A stretch of 64,000 bases of DNA from Dethiosulfatarculus sandiegensis (GTDB taxonomy: Bacteria; Desulfobacterota; Desulfarculia; Desulfarculales; Desulfarculaceae): positions 1 through 64,000 of the forward strand of contig NZ_AZAC01000011.1 of the NCBI RefSeq assembly GCF_000931935.2. The letters are read 5' to 3'. Positions 44,562 through 53,420 of this stretch are shown here, in pieces. A program made the position numbers and the translations under genes. Within the stretch, counting starts at the first letter, position 1; every line of letters begins with the position of its first letter. Under the pieces are notes generated by a model, which searched no databases, was not told the origin of the DNA, and saw only the letters and a list, made by a program, of their open reading frames with translations.

Positions 44562-46848
44562 CTAGAACTCAAAACTGCACCCCGCCCTCACCAGAACCTC
44601 GTCCCCGGCATAGGAAGCGCCCGCGTTAAAATAAAGCGAGTCATACTTTTTGGCCCGATGCACCATGGTTAAGCCAAGGGCGGACTGGTCCTTAAATGCG
44701 GCTGTGCCCAGGTTCACCATGGTCTTGCCCGGGGCAGTGGGTTGCAGCTCCACCAGGGCGGCGGCTGCGGCGATGCCTGCCCGGGATTCTTCCCGCAGCT
44801 CGTTCAAGCCGCGATCCAGGCTTTCGATGCTTGCCCGGTTCTGATTGATGGAAGATTGATTCTGCCTGATTCTGGTGTCGTGCTGGGCCAAAGAAGAACG
44901 GTTGGCATCAATATCAGACCTGTTAACCGCAATGTTGCGGGCGTTTTTGGCTATATTTTTGGCGTTCACCTGAGTCTTTTGATCCACGGCGTTCAGCTGG
45001 GAGACATTCACCGCATCGGTCGAGTTGACGCCGGGAGCCAGGTTCACTATGCGTCTTTCATTGCCAACTGAGCCCACACTCACGGTATTGGCTTCCGTAG
45101 CCACGGAACCCCGGCCCAGGGCAACCGAGTCCGTGGCTCCGGTTTCAATCCTGGCGTCCTGACCCAGGGCCGTACCGCCGGCTGCGCCGGACTCAACCCT
45201 GGAATCCGCGCCCAGGGCAACGGCGTTGGTGGAGGCTATGTAGGTGTTGGACCCAACGGCCGTGGAGCCGTCTGCCTCAACTGTGGAACCGGAGCCTATG
45301 GCAGTGTCGTAATTTTTAGCAGTTGCGCTTGAGCCGATAGCCACGCTGCAGGTGCCGTGGGCCTGGGCAGCGCCTCCCTCTGAATCAGAGAGCCACCTTG
45401 TATCCGCCCCAAGGCTGGATAAAGCGGAGTTCATCTGGCCCAGGTTCACTGCGTCTGTATCATCAATAGCCAAAGCCACATTTACTATGCGCCTTTCATT
45501 GCCCACGGAACCCACACTTACGGTGTTGGCCTGATCGGCAATTGAGCCCTGACCAAGGGCTATGGAGCCGGATGTCCCTGCCTCAACCCTGGAATCTGCG
45601 CCCACGGCAACCGAGTTGGTTGAATTGATGGTGGTGTTTGCGCCAACCGCAGTGGAGCCGTCGGCGGTTACGGTTGAGTTAACGCCTATGGCCGTGTCGT
45701 TGGTTTTGGCTGAAGCACCTGAGCCCACAGCCAGGCTGCCGGTGCCGCTGGTGCTGGCTGAGCCTGCGCCTGAATCTGAGACCATGCGGGTGCTCTGGTC
45801 CATGGCCGCGTGAAGCTGCCCCACATTAACCGCATCCGTATCTGCCACGCCCGCGGCCAGATTCACAATGCGCCTTTCATTGCCGGATGAGCCGATGCTA
45901 AGGGTGTTGGCCTGATCGGCAATAGACCCCTGGCCCAGGGCTATGGCCCCGGTGGCCCCGGTCTGCACAATGGAATTTTGGCCCAGGGCCATGCCGCCGG
46001 ATGCACCTGACTCAACCCTGGAATCCGCGCCCACTGCCACCGAATTGGTGGAATTGATGGTGGTGCTTGCGCCAACCGCGGTGGAGCCGTCGGCGGTCAC
46101 GGTTGAATTAACGCCTATGGCGGTGTCATTGGTTTTAGCCGATGCTCCGGAGCCAACGGCTATGGCGTTATTTCCTGTGGCCTGGGCAGAATTTCCGATA
46201 GCTATGGTGTTCAGAGCGGTGCTCTGTGCGCCCGAGCCCATGCCGATATTGTTGTCACCGCTGACCGTGGCGCCCATGAGCGCAACACTATTGGATCCTG
46301 TAACCTGGTTGCTCCTGCCCGCGACCAGGTTGTCATCTCCATCTACCATGTTATTTGAGCCGGAAACTTGGTTGTACCGGGAATCGTGGTCGAGTATATT
46401 TTGTATGCCACCCACTTGGTTAGCATCATTTCTCTCCCCAAGTCTATTATCATACCCGCTCACCAAATTATACGCAGAAGTACGCATCACCTCATTGCTA
46501 TCTCCTCCAACTATGTTAGAGGACACATGGTAATGCAGCTTATTATTACTACCGCTGACTATGTTATCTTTAGCTCCTTCACCGATGTGGTTAGAGCTCC
46601 CGGAAACATTATTATAGGTGCTGGATTTTTCCAAAATATTGCCGTAACCCGTAACGATACTACCCGTCACATATGCACGCGCTTCATTCCTACCCCCCCC
46701 CTATTATATTATAATTAGCAGTCCCATTATAGGTGAAATGATTTGCGGCATCTAAATCATTGTCGCCCCAAGCCAAACTCGAAGGCCCCACTCCAACAAT
46801 CACCAAAACAAGAGCCCAGACAAATAGTAAACCATATTTCCTAAACAT
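44562..46848 (-). CDS. Trimeric autotransporter adhesin (YadA-like), frame-shifted at a G9 tract
   Basis: A start at 46848 has a perfect GGAGG 5 bases upstream and opens a signal peptide (MFRKYGLLFVWALVLVIVGV, then GPSSLAWG). The frame runs 49 codons to a G9 tract (46693-46701) and hits TAG immediately after it. With eight G the frame continues through RNEARAYVTGSIVTG into the long frame ending at 44562, giving about 761 residues. The passenger is made of YadA/Hia-head repeats (SNVAxGxxS pattern, for example AIGNSAQATGNNAIAVGSGA) with neck-like segments containing NERRIVN. A coiled-coil stalk follows (NAKNIAKNARNIAVNRSDID and similar), then a four-strand YadA anchor ending RAGCSFEF. As sequenced the gene is off, with only a 51-residue stub made. 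A GTG at 46670 could start a signal-less remnant. Confidence 0.88.
45583..45735 (-). repeat. Direct repeat within the adhesin passenger, copy A
   Basis: This stretch encodes GSGASAKTNDTAIGVNSTVT, then ADGSTAVGANTTINSTNSVA and VGADSRVEAG. It is nearly identical at the DNA level to the copy 429 bases away (46012-46164). The offset is a multiple of three, so recombination would add or remove whole modules in frame. Confidence 0.75.
46012..46164 (-). repeat. Direct repeat within the adhesin passenger, copy B
   Basis: Partner of the copy at 45583-45735, offset by 429 bases (143 codons), with only scattered, mostly silent differences. Confidence 0.75.
46693..46701 (-). repeat. G9 homopolymer tract, phase-variation switch of the adhesin
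   Basis: Nine consecutive C on the plus strand lie at codons 49-51 of the adhesin. In this sequence the tract puts a stop directly downstream; loss of one G or gain of two restores the full frame. Tract type, length and position near the 5' end match contingency loci of surface adhesins. Confidence 0.8.
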
Positions 46849-47001
46849 CACTACCTCCAAAGCATCAGTATCAATTCATCTGCATTCAAGAAAAGCGGTT
46901 CAATAAAGGATAACTGACTGCTGTTCAAGTAAGCGTAGAACCAACCAGGTTGGACTTAAAATTTCAAGCAGCCTGATGATAAAAGTTCAATATTTCTTAC
47001 C

Positions 47002-47018
47002 TGTTGACATGGTCAACA
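47002..47018. promoter_or_regulatory. Perfect 17-bp palindrome in the adhesin upstream region
   Basis: TGTTGACATGGTCAACA is a perfect 7-3-7 inverted repeat, about 155 bases upstream of the adhesin start and 94 bases downstream of the TetR gene. A related site lies in the TetR gene's own promoter (47802-47818), so this is a candidate operator of that regulator. Confidence 0.6.
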
Positions 47019-47111
47019 TCATCTTAAAAATTAACCAGCTTAAACGATACTAACCGGCTTACCTGTAAAAAATTTCAGCAAAGGAGAAAGACTTAAGCAT
47101 CAAGAAGGTTC

Positions 47112-47771
47112 TTAGCTCGGATCCAGCCCCTTCAAAAGGGTGGACACCGCCAGGTCAAGCACCCGCCCTTCCCTGGCCAAGGAGACCCCTTTGGCCTTGG
47201 TTAAAAAAACAGGAAGCCCGTGGGATTCTTCTGTGGTCTGCAGGTGGCCATCGATCACAAGGCTGGCTACACCGTGCATGGTGCTCCAGAGAACACTGGC
47301 AATGGCCTGAGCAGGCAATTCCACGAGACGCCCCTGTTTTTGGCATAGTTCCACAGTGGCCAACAAAGGCGCAAAGGCCTGATCCGCAGCCTGATGTAAA
47401 AAGGGCGGCCTTTCCTCAGTAGTCAACATGGGGCCGAACATAAGCCGATAGAGCTCCGGATTCTCAAAGGCAAAGCCCACATAGGCCCTGCCCAGGTTCT
47501 CCAGGATTTCACAGGCATTGGGTGCGGCTTCTGAGGTTATGATCTGATAAGCCCTGGCTATCTCCAAAAATCCTGTCTCAGCCACCCGGCAAAGCAGATC
47601 CAGCTTGCTTTCAAAGTGCCGATAAGCCGCCGTTCGGGAGGCCCCCACTGCCTGACTCAGGCTGCGCATGGTCAGGCTCTCAATACCCTGTTTGTTTATT
47701 ATGGTAAGGGCAGCCTCAATGAGCTGCTCCCTTAAATTTTCATGATGATAAGTGTCTTTTTTCTGAGTCAT
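47112..47771 (-). CDS. TetR-family transcriptional regulator next to the adhesin
   Basis: The ATG at 47771 follows GTCAGGAGGAGAG and is preferred to a TTG five codons earlier. The 219-residue protein has an N-terminal helix-turn-helix (GIESLTMRSLSQAVGASRTA, then AYRHFESKLDLL) and a C-terminal domain of the WHG/TetR_C_33 kind (FAFENPELYRLMFGPML, HGVASLVIDGHL). It lies directly upstream of the adhesin on the same strand. Dyads of related sequence in its own promoter and in the adhesin upstream region suggest it represses both. Confidence 0.9.
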   Translation of the reverse strand: MTQKKDTYHHENLREQLIEAALTIINKQGIESLTMRSLSQAVGASRTAAYRHFESKLDLLCRVAETGFLEIARAYQIITSEAAPNACEILENLGRAYVGFAFENPELYRLMFGPMLTTEERPPFLHQAADQAFAPLLATVELCQKQGRLVELPAQAIASVLWSTMHGVASLVIDGHLQTTEESHGLPVFLTKAKGVSLAREGRVLDLAVSTLLKGLDPS

Positions 47772-47801
47772 CTCTCCTCCTGACAAGGATGTAACCTAAA
47801 A

Positions 47802-47818
47802 TGTAGACGCTATCAACA
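47802..47818. promoter_or_regulatory. Imperfect copy of the TetR-type palindrome at the regulator's promoter
   Basis: TGTAGACGCTATCAACA has the same 7-3-7 layout as the site at 47002-47018, with two mismatched arm positions, 31 bases upstream of the TetR start. Confidence 0.5.
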
Positions 47819-47852
47819 TAAAAATTAGAATTATTTCTTTTTGCCAGGCAAT

Positions 47853-47890
47853 AAAAAGCCCCGGCCAAACCTAATTCAGCCGGGGCTTAT
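47853..47890 (-). terminator. Intrinsic terminator of the RiPP operon
   Basis: On the minus strand AAGCCCCGGC and GCCGGGGCTT form a 10-pair stem followed by TTTTTATT. It lies 118 bases after the last RiPP gene. Confidence 0.88.
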
Positions 47891-48007
47891 TTGATACTGT
47901 TTTTTTAGCAGGCTAGCTTAAGACAGCTCCGCCAGAACCATAAAAACCACGCAATAGCCGCACCAGTGCCTTGCCAACCGCATTTTGACAATCAAAAAAT
48001 AAAAAAA

Positions 48008-49699
48008 TCAGCTTAAACGAATTTGCCGGTGTTGCAGGGCCTGGTACCTGATCCAAAAATAACGGGCCGCCTGGATGAGTATCATCAAGACGCTTATACC
48101 GGCTGAGATAACAATCTCCAACCAGTTGAAACCCTTTATAACCATGGCGGAAAAATGCATTAAAGGCAGCCCGAAAAAAACAACCGTAACCAGGCATCCG
48201 CTGATGCCGTAAACCCAGAAAGCGATCCTTTCCTTACGGCTTGGCAAAGAAGGCTGCGGGGGAAGCTTATCCCCTAAAAACAGCCTTAAAACCGCCATCT
48301 TTATATGGGCAAAGGAGCGCTCCCTCAAGTTGGGGATATTGAGCCCTTCCATGAGCATGTAATAGGCATCCATGCGCAGAAAAGGGTTAAAGTTCATGAT
48401 CAGGCTGGCCAGGATAAAAACAGCGGCATACACCCAGAAATGAAACCAGGGGCCTTGGGAGTCGGCATTGTAATCAATCAGCCACATAAAAAGCCCCAGC
48501 AGGGCAAAAGAGACAAACGGCCCTCCCAGGGCGACCAGGACCCTGTGCCGCCTCTTCAGAAAAATCCAGGCGGAAGACACGTCGCAGTAAAAAATAATAA
48601 AGCTCACATAAAACATGGCTCCCATGCCGTTCACCGAGCCGCCGAAGCGCTTGCACACAAAGGCGTGCCCCAGTTCATGCACAATGGAAGAGGCAACAAT
48701 AAGCCCGTATAACAAAACCCAGAGCCAGGTGTAGTCCAAAAAATGGCCGCCCATTTGGTGCAAGCCGCCAAGATACTTGTCCCAATGCTCAATCAGGGGG
48801 ATAGCCCCGCTGACACCCAAGGCAAACATGGCGATAAGCCCCAGGGTCGAGGTGAGAAAACCCAATCTCCTATGCATCCTGGCAACCAGTGAATCTGCGT
48901 TTTTAAAGACCAGGTTAAGGCCAACGACGGCATGAAGAATTCGGGACAGCCTGCCCGGTTGAGGGCGGTCCTGACCAGCCAGGAGCCCTCTGTCCTCTAA
49001 AGTTTCATAAATCATCCCCACCCTGCGGGGGCTGATGGGGCCGGCCAGATCCACATAATCCAGATACATGTCATAGCATTTACGCTTGCCGTCCATACGG
49101 CTTATGACAAAGGCCCCGGCCTGGTCAAAGCGCAGGCCCTGTCCGGTGCGTGGGTCTGTAACCACCGCGCCGGAGGGCAACTCCGGGGAGGAACCGGGGA
49201 TATAGTCTATGCGCAGATCCGACCTCAGGGCGGGGATCAGGTCCATGACCCAGTACTGGCCCTCCTTGCCCTTGCCCCTGGGGTATTTGGAAAGGCTTAT
49301 GTAACGGATGTTTCCTTCCACCCCATAAGCCACCTTGTCCATCTGTTTGGTCAAAAGCCGGGCCAGGAGATAGGCCGCATCCACTTCTTCTTTCTTATCC
49401 TCGGGCAAGGACGCCTTTGGGGGAGTGAGATCCAGGGGCGTTTTGCGGTCATAGCTTATCTTTATCTCAAGGCTATGGTCGTTTACGCCCAACTCCACCT
49501 GAAAAGGCGCTTCCAATCCCACCTGGGCCGAGGCCTGGATTATCGCCCTCCCCGCCTCGGTGACTGATTCTGCGATAACTCCTGTTACTTCTTCCGAAAA
49601 GCCAAAGCCAAGGGCAAAATCAGCGGCCGCGAGGCCTGCCTTTTCAGCCCAATTCTGTTCCAGGGGCAGGATCAATTTCTGGCGGGGAGTTTTTTTCAT
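48008..49699 (-). CDS. M50-type membrane zinc peptidase with RsbW-like and RRE-like N-terminal domains (RiPP operon)
   Basis: The gene overlaps the SagB-type gene by ATGA and is last in the operon. The 563 residues fall into three parts. Residues 1-140 resemble RsbW-type GHKL domains (LPLEQNWAEKAGLAAADFAL, AESVTEAGRAII, LLTKQMDKVAYGVEGNIRYI), but the Asn of the N box is missing, so ATP binding is doubtful. Residues 175-245 look like a PqqD/RRE fold (AVVTDPRTGQGLRFDQAGAF, RRVGMIYETLEDRGLL) that would bind the leader. The rest is a polytopic M50 peptidase with HELGH at 341-345 and the third ligand Asp444 in NFNPFLRMD. It may remove the leader, or aid export at the membrane. The fusion is unusual as far as I know. 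Confidence 0.85.
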   Translation of the reverse strand: MKKTPRQKLILPLEQNWAEKAGLAAADFALGFGFSEEVTGVIAESVTEAGRAIIQASAQVGLEAPFQVELGVNDHSLEIKISYDRKTPLDLTPPKASLPEDKKEEVDAAYLLARLLTKQMDKVAYGVEGNIRYISLSKYPRGKGKEGQYWVMDLIPALRSDLRIDYIPGSSPELPSGAVVTDPRTGQGLRFDQAGAFVISRMDGKRKCYDMYLDYVDLAGPISPRRVGMIYETLEDRGLLAGQDRPQPGRLSRILHAVVGLNLVFKNADSLVARMHRRLGFLTSTLGLIAMFALGVSGAIPLIEHWDKYLGGLHQMGGHFLDYTWLWVLLYGLIVASSIVHELGHAFVCKRFGGSVNGMGAMFYVSFIIFYCDVSSAWIFLKRRHRVLVALGGPFVSFALLGLFMWLIDYNADSQGPWFHFWVYAAVFILASLIMNFNPFLRMDAYYMLMEGLNIPNLRERSFAHIKMAVLRLFLGDKLPPQPSLPSRKERIAFWVYGISGCLVTVVFFGLPLMHFSAMVIKGFNWLEIVISAGISVLMILIQAARYFWIRYQALQHRQIRLS

Positions 49700-51057
49700 T
49701 TACTCACCACAAACAATCCGACGGCCGGTTCTTCCAGCGCGTCCAGCCCGGTGGCCCGGGCGAACAGATCCACCTCCGCCGCGCCCAGGCAGCAGGGTTT
49801 CAACTCCAGGGCCGTGGCCACCAGGTACAGGGTTTGGTAAAGACACCCCAAATCCATCTGCACCAGCCGATAAGCGACACTCTCGTATTTCCAGGCGGTG
49901 CGGCCAAAACGGGCGCTGATCCAGATCTGGGCCTGGGGCGGGTCATAGTCCCAGGGAGCCAGGGGATTGAAGGCAAGCAGGTCTTCCATGCCCTGGTGGT
50001 TTCCGGCCAGCGGACTTAAGGAATGCTTCTGGGGCTGGTAATGGTAAAGCCCCGGCTCAAGGCCGTTTACTTTATTGGCAGCCAAATACAGCTCCAGGGG
50101 ATGTCTGGCCCCGGCGCTGGGATAGGGGCGGAAACTCACCACCCCTTCCTGCTCCAGCTCCTTGCTGGACTTGAGCCGGGCCGCACTGTGCAAAAGCGCG
50201 GACAAACATCCCAAGCCCACCGGCTCTTTAGCGGGCCTGCGCCGGGTCCTGCGGTCCGAGAGCACCTTGCCAAAGGGCCGATCCAAAAGCGCCAGGCAAT
50301 TTTCATCCACCGGCGGCAGTTCCAGACAGGGGCGGCCGCTTTTGGTTTTGACCACCCTGGGGCAGGGAAATACATCTTTAAAGCGCAAGGTGTCCGGCGG
50401 GTCGTAGTCGGAAAGCCGCCACAAGGAACGGCTATGGAACATAAGGTCGTGCCACTGCCACCAGGCCAGGGGCGGTTTATCCTCGGCATCATCTAAAAGC
50501 GCCAAAAGCCCCGCACCGGTCAGCACCTTGAGGACCAGATCGATCTCTTCCTCTGAAAACCCTTGAACCTTAGGCGGTTCGGCCGGATTTTTCCCAGCCA
50601 GTGCGGAAACAAGCCCGGTCAAACCAGGCTCGGCGGTGCTCACAACAAAAGAACTTAAGGGCGAAGCCAGCCTGAGGCCCGTTTTTTCCGGCCTGGCCCA
50701 GGCAAAGCGGGAGAGCCCCTTTCCGTTCCAAGCAGGCAAAGGCGTCTTTATCGCCGGAAAGACATATAAAAGCGGTCTTTCCCCCCAGGCGTAACAGGCA
50801 TCCAAAAGGCCCGCCCCCAGGGCCTGATGAATCAGAAAATGCCCTCTGGCCTGGAGGTTGAAATCATCCAACCCGGCCTTTTCCAGGGCCTCTTCCGGGC
50901 TCTGCCAGGCAGTGGAAAGCACTTCCAGCAACCGTGCTTCCGCTTTTGCCCCCGGGGCCAGGCGCATAAGCACCCGGCGGCCCTTACCATAAAGCCAGGC
51001 CCCGTCTTCCTGGTCAAGGGTGAGTTTTTTACTTGTCCTATAGGTTACTTTCAGCAT
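49696..51057 (-). CDS. SagB-type FMN-dependent azoline dehydrogenase (RiPP operon)
   Basis: The ATG at 51057 has TAGGAAA 9 bases upstream. The 453-residue protein has a long N-terminal region with two winged-helix-like segments (one near 175-195, EEEIDLVLKVLTGAGLLALL). A nitroreductase-fold SagB/McbC domain then begins at LSDRRTRRRP, with the signature RPYPSAGARHPLELYL and a C-terminal QMDLGCLYQTLYLVATALEL. Such enzymes use FMN to oxidise thiazolines or oxazolines to aromatic azoles. It lies 11 bases after the YcaO gene, its usual partner. With the Cys-rich cores of the two precursors it predicts thiazoles. Confidence 0.93.
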   Translation of the reverse strand: MLKVTYRTSKKLTLDQEDGAWLYGKGRRVLMRLAPGAKAEARLLEVLSTAWQSPEEALEKAGLDDFNLQARGHFLIHQALGAGLLDACYAWGERPLLYVFPAIKTPLPAWNGKGLSRFAWARPEKTGLRLASPLSSFVVSTAEPGLTGLVSALAGKNPAEPPKVQGFSEEEIDLVLKVLTGAGLLALLDDAEDKPPLAWWQWHDLMFHSRSLWRLSDYDPPDTLRFKDVFPCPRVVKTKSGRPCLELPPVDENCLALLDRPFGKVLSDRRTRRRPAKEPVGLGCLSALLHSAARLKSSKELEQEGVVSFRPYPSAGARHPLELYLAANKVNGLEPGLYHYQPQKHSLSPLAGNHQGMEDLLAFNPLAPWDYDPPQAQIWISARFGRTAWKYESVAYRLVQMDLGCLYQTLYLVATALELKPCCLGAAEVDLFARATGLDALEEPAVGLFVVSK

Positions 51058-51068
51058 TACCAAGTTTC

Positions 51069-53408
51069 CTAATAATCAAATGGAACTTTAAAGAGCTCTT
51101 CTTCCCGGCGCGGTTCATCCAGCCAGCCCAGTTTCACCGGTGCGTCATAAAGCCTGCCCGGCCCGAACCTGGGCCACATGTGGCGCAACCCCGGAGCCAT
51201 GACCCTGGCCACCTTGATCGGTATATCCGGTTGGGATAAATCTTTGACCAGAAGCTCCACCCCCATTCGAGCCAACTGTTTTTTCAAAAACTCAATATCT
51301 TTTTTGATGTCATCTGTGGAAAGGTTTTTAAAATCTTCCGGTCTTTTTAAAGGGGCCTTGGGATCAGGCAAAAGATGCTGTTTTTCTTGCCAAGGCGTCT
51401 TGATAAGCTCTTGCAAAGCCTTGCCGACCATCTCCTGATTCGGTGAGGCCCAGATCTGGCCCAATTCGCCCAAGGCCCTTTTCAGGGCCACCGTGTAGTC
51501 AAAATCACAGCCCAGACCAAACCTGGTGTGACGGTTGACAGGATCATCCAAGGGCGCGCTTATGGCGCAAAAGGCATTCAAGCCCACTTCGTTGGATACA
51601 TCCAACACATGCAGGCCTCTGTTTTTTTCGGCAAACCCCTTAATTGCCCTCTTTACAAAAAGGCCGGGTATGGCCTCAAGATCCAGGGCGGGTTTCTTTA
51701 TCCGGTTGGCCCACCAAAGGGCCACGGAATCACGCTCGATCAGCTCGATCAGGCCCTGTAATATGGCTTCTTCCAAACGGGAGCCTGCGGAAAGGCCATT
51801 GGAATTGGACCTGGCGTAGCGGTCGCCGTTTTCCAGGGGAAAGCCAAACCACACATACCCTCCGGGAACCAGTTTCCAGCGCTCTTCAGTCAGGGACCAG
51901 GCCTGGGTCCAGCTTATAACCTCGTGGTCCTGGTAAGGCCTCGGCACATAGGCCAACAGTGAGCCCCGATTTATCTGCTCCCGATTTTGGTATTGCTCTT
52001 TACTGAAATTCAGCAGGTCTGATGGATGCACGGCCCGGTCGGCCACCTGTTCATAAGAGGCTTGGATCAGGTCTTCATCTCCCTGATAGCGTCCGCAATA
52101 GCGCTCCACCGCCTCGCCCACGGTGCTCACCCTGGCCTGGATGGCGGTGTATCCCTTGCCCGCCGAGGCCCCCACCGGATAGGACCGCCCCTCCTGATTG
52201 GGGTTGATGCAATCCTTTTTGCTCATCACAGTGCCGAAATGGTGCCCTAAAAAGGAGGGATCGCAGGGATTTGGTTTTACATAGGGCACAATTCCGGTGA
52301 TGGGGCTTATGAGTTTTCGCCAGTCCCGCCAGGTCTCCTCGGGGGAGCGAAAACGCTGCCCGCCCTCGGACAAAGGTGATTTGGGCAAGGGATCGAGCAC
52401 AAGGGGTTTCAGTCCGGCCAGGTTGGAAAGATCTTTGGGAACCAGAGCCTCACCGCAGACCGGGCATTGGGGCCGTTTGCGTAAAAGGTGCCACTCAAAT
52501 TCCAAGTTCCTGAAATCAATGCTCAAGACCTGGCCCAAAAGCCCCCTGGCCTCAAAAGGGGCATCTTCTTCCGGTTCGGTCAGCCAGTCACCTCCGGCCA
52601 GTTTGGCAAGCTCCAGCCCCAGGGTGGCGCCCACCATGCCCAAGGTCTCTCCCAGGCTGGCCCGGGAAAGGCGCAGGGTGGATTCGGCCCGGGTCTGCTC
52701 CATGAAAAAGGCCTCCAGATCCTGGTGCCTCTTAAGGCAATGGGTCAGGCAATCAAGGCAGCCGGTCTTTTCCGGCACAAACAAAGGCCCCAGCCAGGCC
52801 AGCATCCCCTTGGGTTTCACAGGCAGCCAGGCGGCTTTCGCCTCTAAAGCCGCCCGGTTAAAACTCAAAAGATCCGGTTCCAGATAATCGGAAGTGACCA
52901 AAACCCAGATATCAGCCTCATGCCAATCAAGGCCTTGCCAATCCGCCCCACCGTCATAGGTGGGCTGGAAAAACCCGGTTTCAGTGGTTTCCGGCAGATG
53001 GTCGGCCAGCAGGGCGGCATCCGCACCGCCTGCGCTCAAAAGGCCCACCTTTAATTGTTTTCGTCCCGGATCCGGGAGAGGCTCATCCCGATAAAGGGAC
53101 CAAAAGGCCCTGGACGATGCCTCCGGGCTATGAAACCGCCCCGCACCCGATAGGTCGCCGTTGGTCTCTTCGATAAAGCCTTGCCTGGCCAGAGCCAGGA
53201 TCTGAAAATAAACGTGGGAAGCCTCATGATAAGGAGCCAGTTCATCGACGATCTCATCTGTGGACCGCTTTCCGTTTATCAAAGAGACCACTCGCCGGGC
53301 CAGGGGGTTGGTCACAAAATAGTGCTCCAACTCCGTAACAATGGCCACCTGTTCGGGCCCCAGAATAAGAGGGCTGCAATGAGGGGCAAAACAAGGCCGG
53401 TTAATCAC
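51069..53408 (-). CDS. Fused RRE/ThiF-like/YcaO cyclodehydratase (RiPP operon)
   Basis: The GTG at 53408 has AAGGAG 9 bases upstream. The 779-residue TOMM synthetase has four parts: an N-terminal winged-helix RRE-like domain (residues about 15-82, including LINGKRSTDEIVDEL), a ThiF-like partner domain (about 118-330) with a zinc site formed by C217/C220 and C315/C318, a linker, and a YcaO domain from about 355. The YcaO part has the ATP/Mg signatures GKGYTAIQARVSTVGEAVERY and SNGLSAGSRLEEAILQGLIE, then LIERDS. It would convert core cysteines to thiazolines with ATP. The C-terminus is KVPFDY, not the PxPxP tail of many azoline-forming YcaO proteins. Confidence 0.94.
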   Translation of the reverse strand: MINRPCFAPHCSPLILGPEQVAIVTELEHYFVTNPLARRVVSLINGKRSTDEIVDELAPYHEASHVYFQILALARQGFIEETNGDLSGAGRFHSPEASSRAFWSLYRDEPLPDPGRKQLKVGLLSAGGADAALLADHLPETTETGFFQPTYDGGADWQGLDWHEADIWVLVTSDYLEPDLLSFNRAALEAKAAWLPVKPKGMLAWLGPLFVPEKTGCLDCLTHCLKRHQDLEAFFMEQTRAESTLRLSRASLGETLGMVGATLGLELAKLAGGDWLTEPEEDAPFEARGLLGQVLSIDFRNLEFEWHLLRKRPQCPVCGEALVPKDLSNLAGLKPLVLDPLPKSPLSEGGQRFRSPEETWRDWRKLISPITGIVPYVKPNPCDPSFLGHHFGTVMSKKDCINPNQEGRSYPVGASAGKGYTAIQARVSTVGEAVERYCGRYQGDEDLIQASYEQVADRAVHPSDLLNFSKEQYQNREQINRGSLLAYVPRPYQDHEVISWTQAWSLTEERWKLVPGGYVWFGFPLENGDRYARSNSNGLSAGSRLEEAILQGLIELIERDSVALWWANRIKKPALDLEAIPGLFVKRAIKGFAEKNRGLHVLDVSNEVGLNAFCAISAPLDDPVNRHTRFGLGCDFDYTVALKRALGELGQIWASPNQEMVGKALQELIKTPWQEKQHLLPDPKAPLKRPEDFKNLSTDDIKKDIEFLKKQLARMGVELLVKDLSQPDIPIKVARVMAPGLRHMWPRFGPGRLYDAPVKLGWLDEPRREEELFKVPFDY

Positions 53409-53420
53409 TTTACCATCTCC

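Noticed and set aside
45943-46533. A 196-codon plus-strand frame opposite the adhesin repeats
   Set aside because: It mirrors the repetitive adhesin codons (repeated Ala/Pro/Val/Glu), has no ribosome binding site, and the minus-strand frame has clear family features.
47918-47983. A 21-codon minus-strand frame (MRLARHWCGYCVVFMVLAEL) just after the peptidase, considered as an extra RiPP precursor
   Set aside because: There is no ribosome binding site, no leader similarity to the two NHLP precursors, and a longer out-of-frame reading overlaps it.
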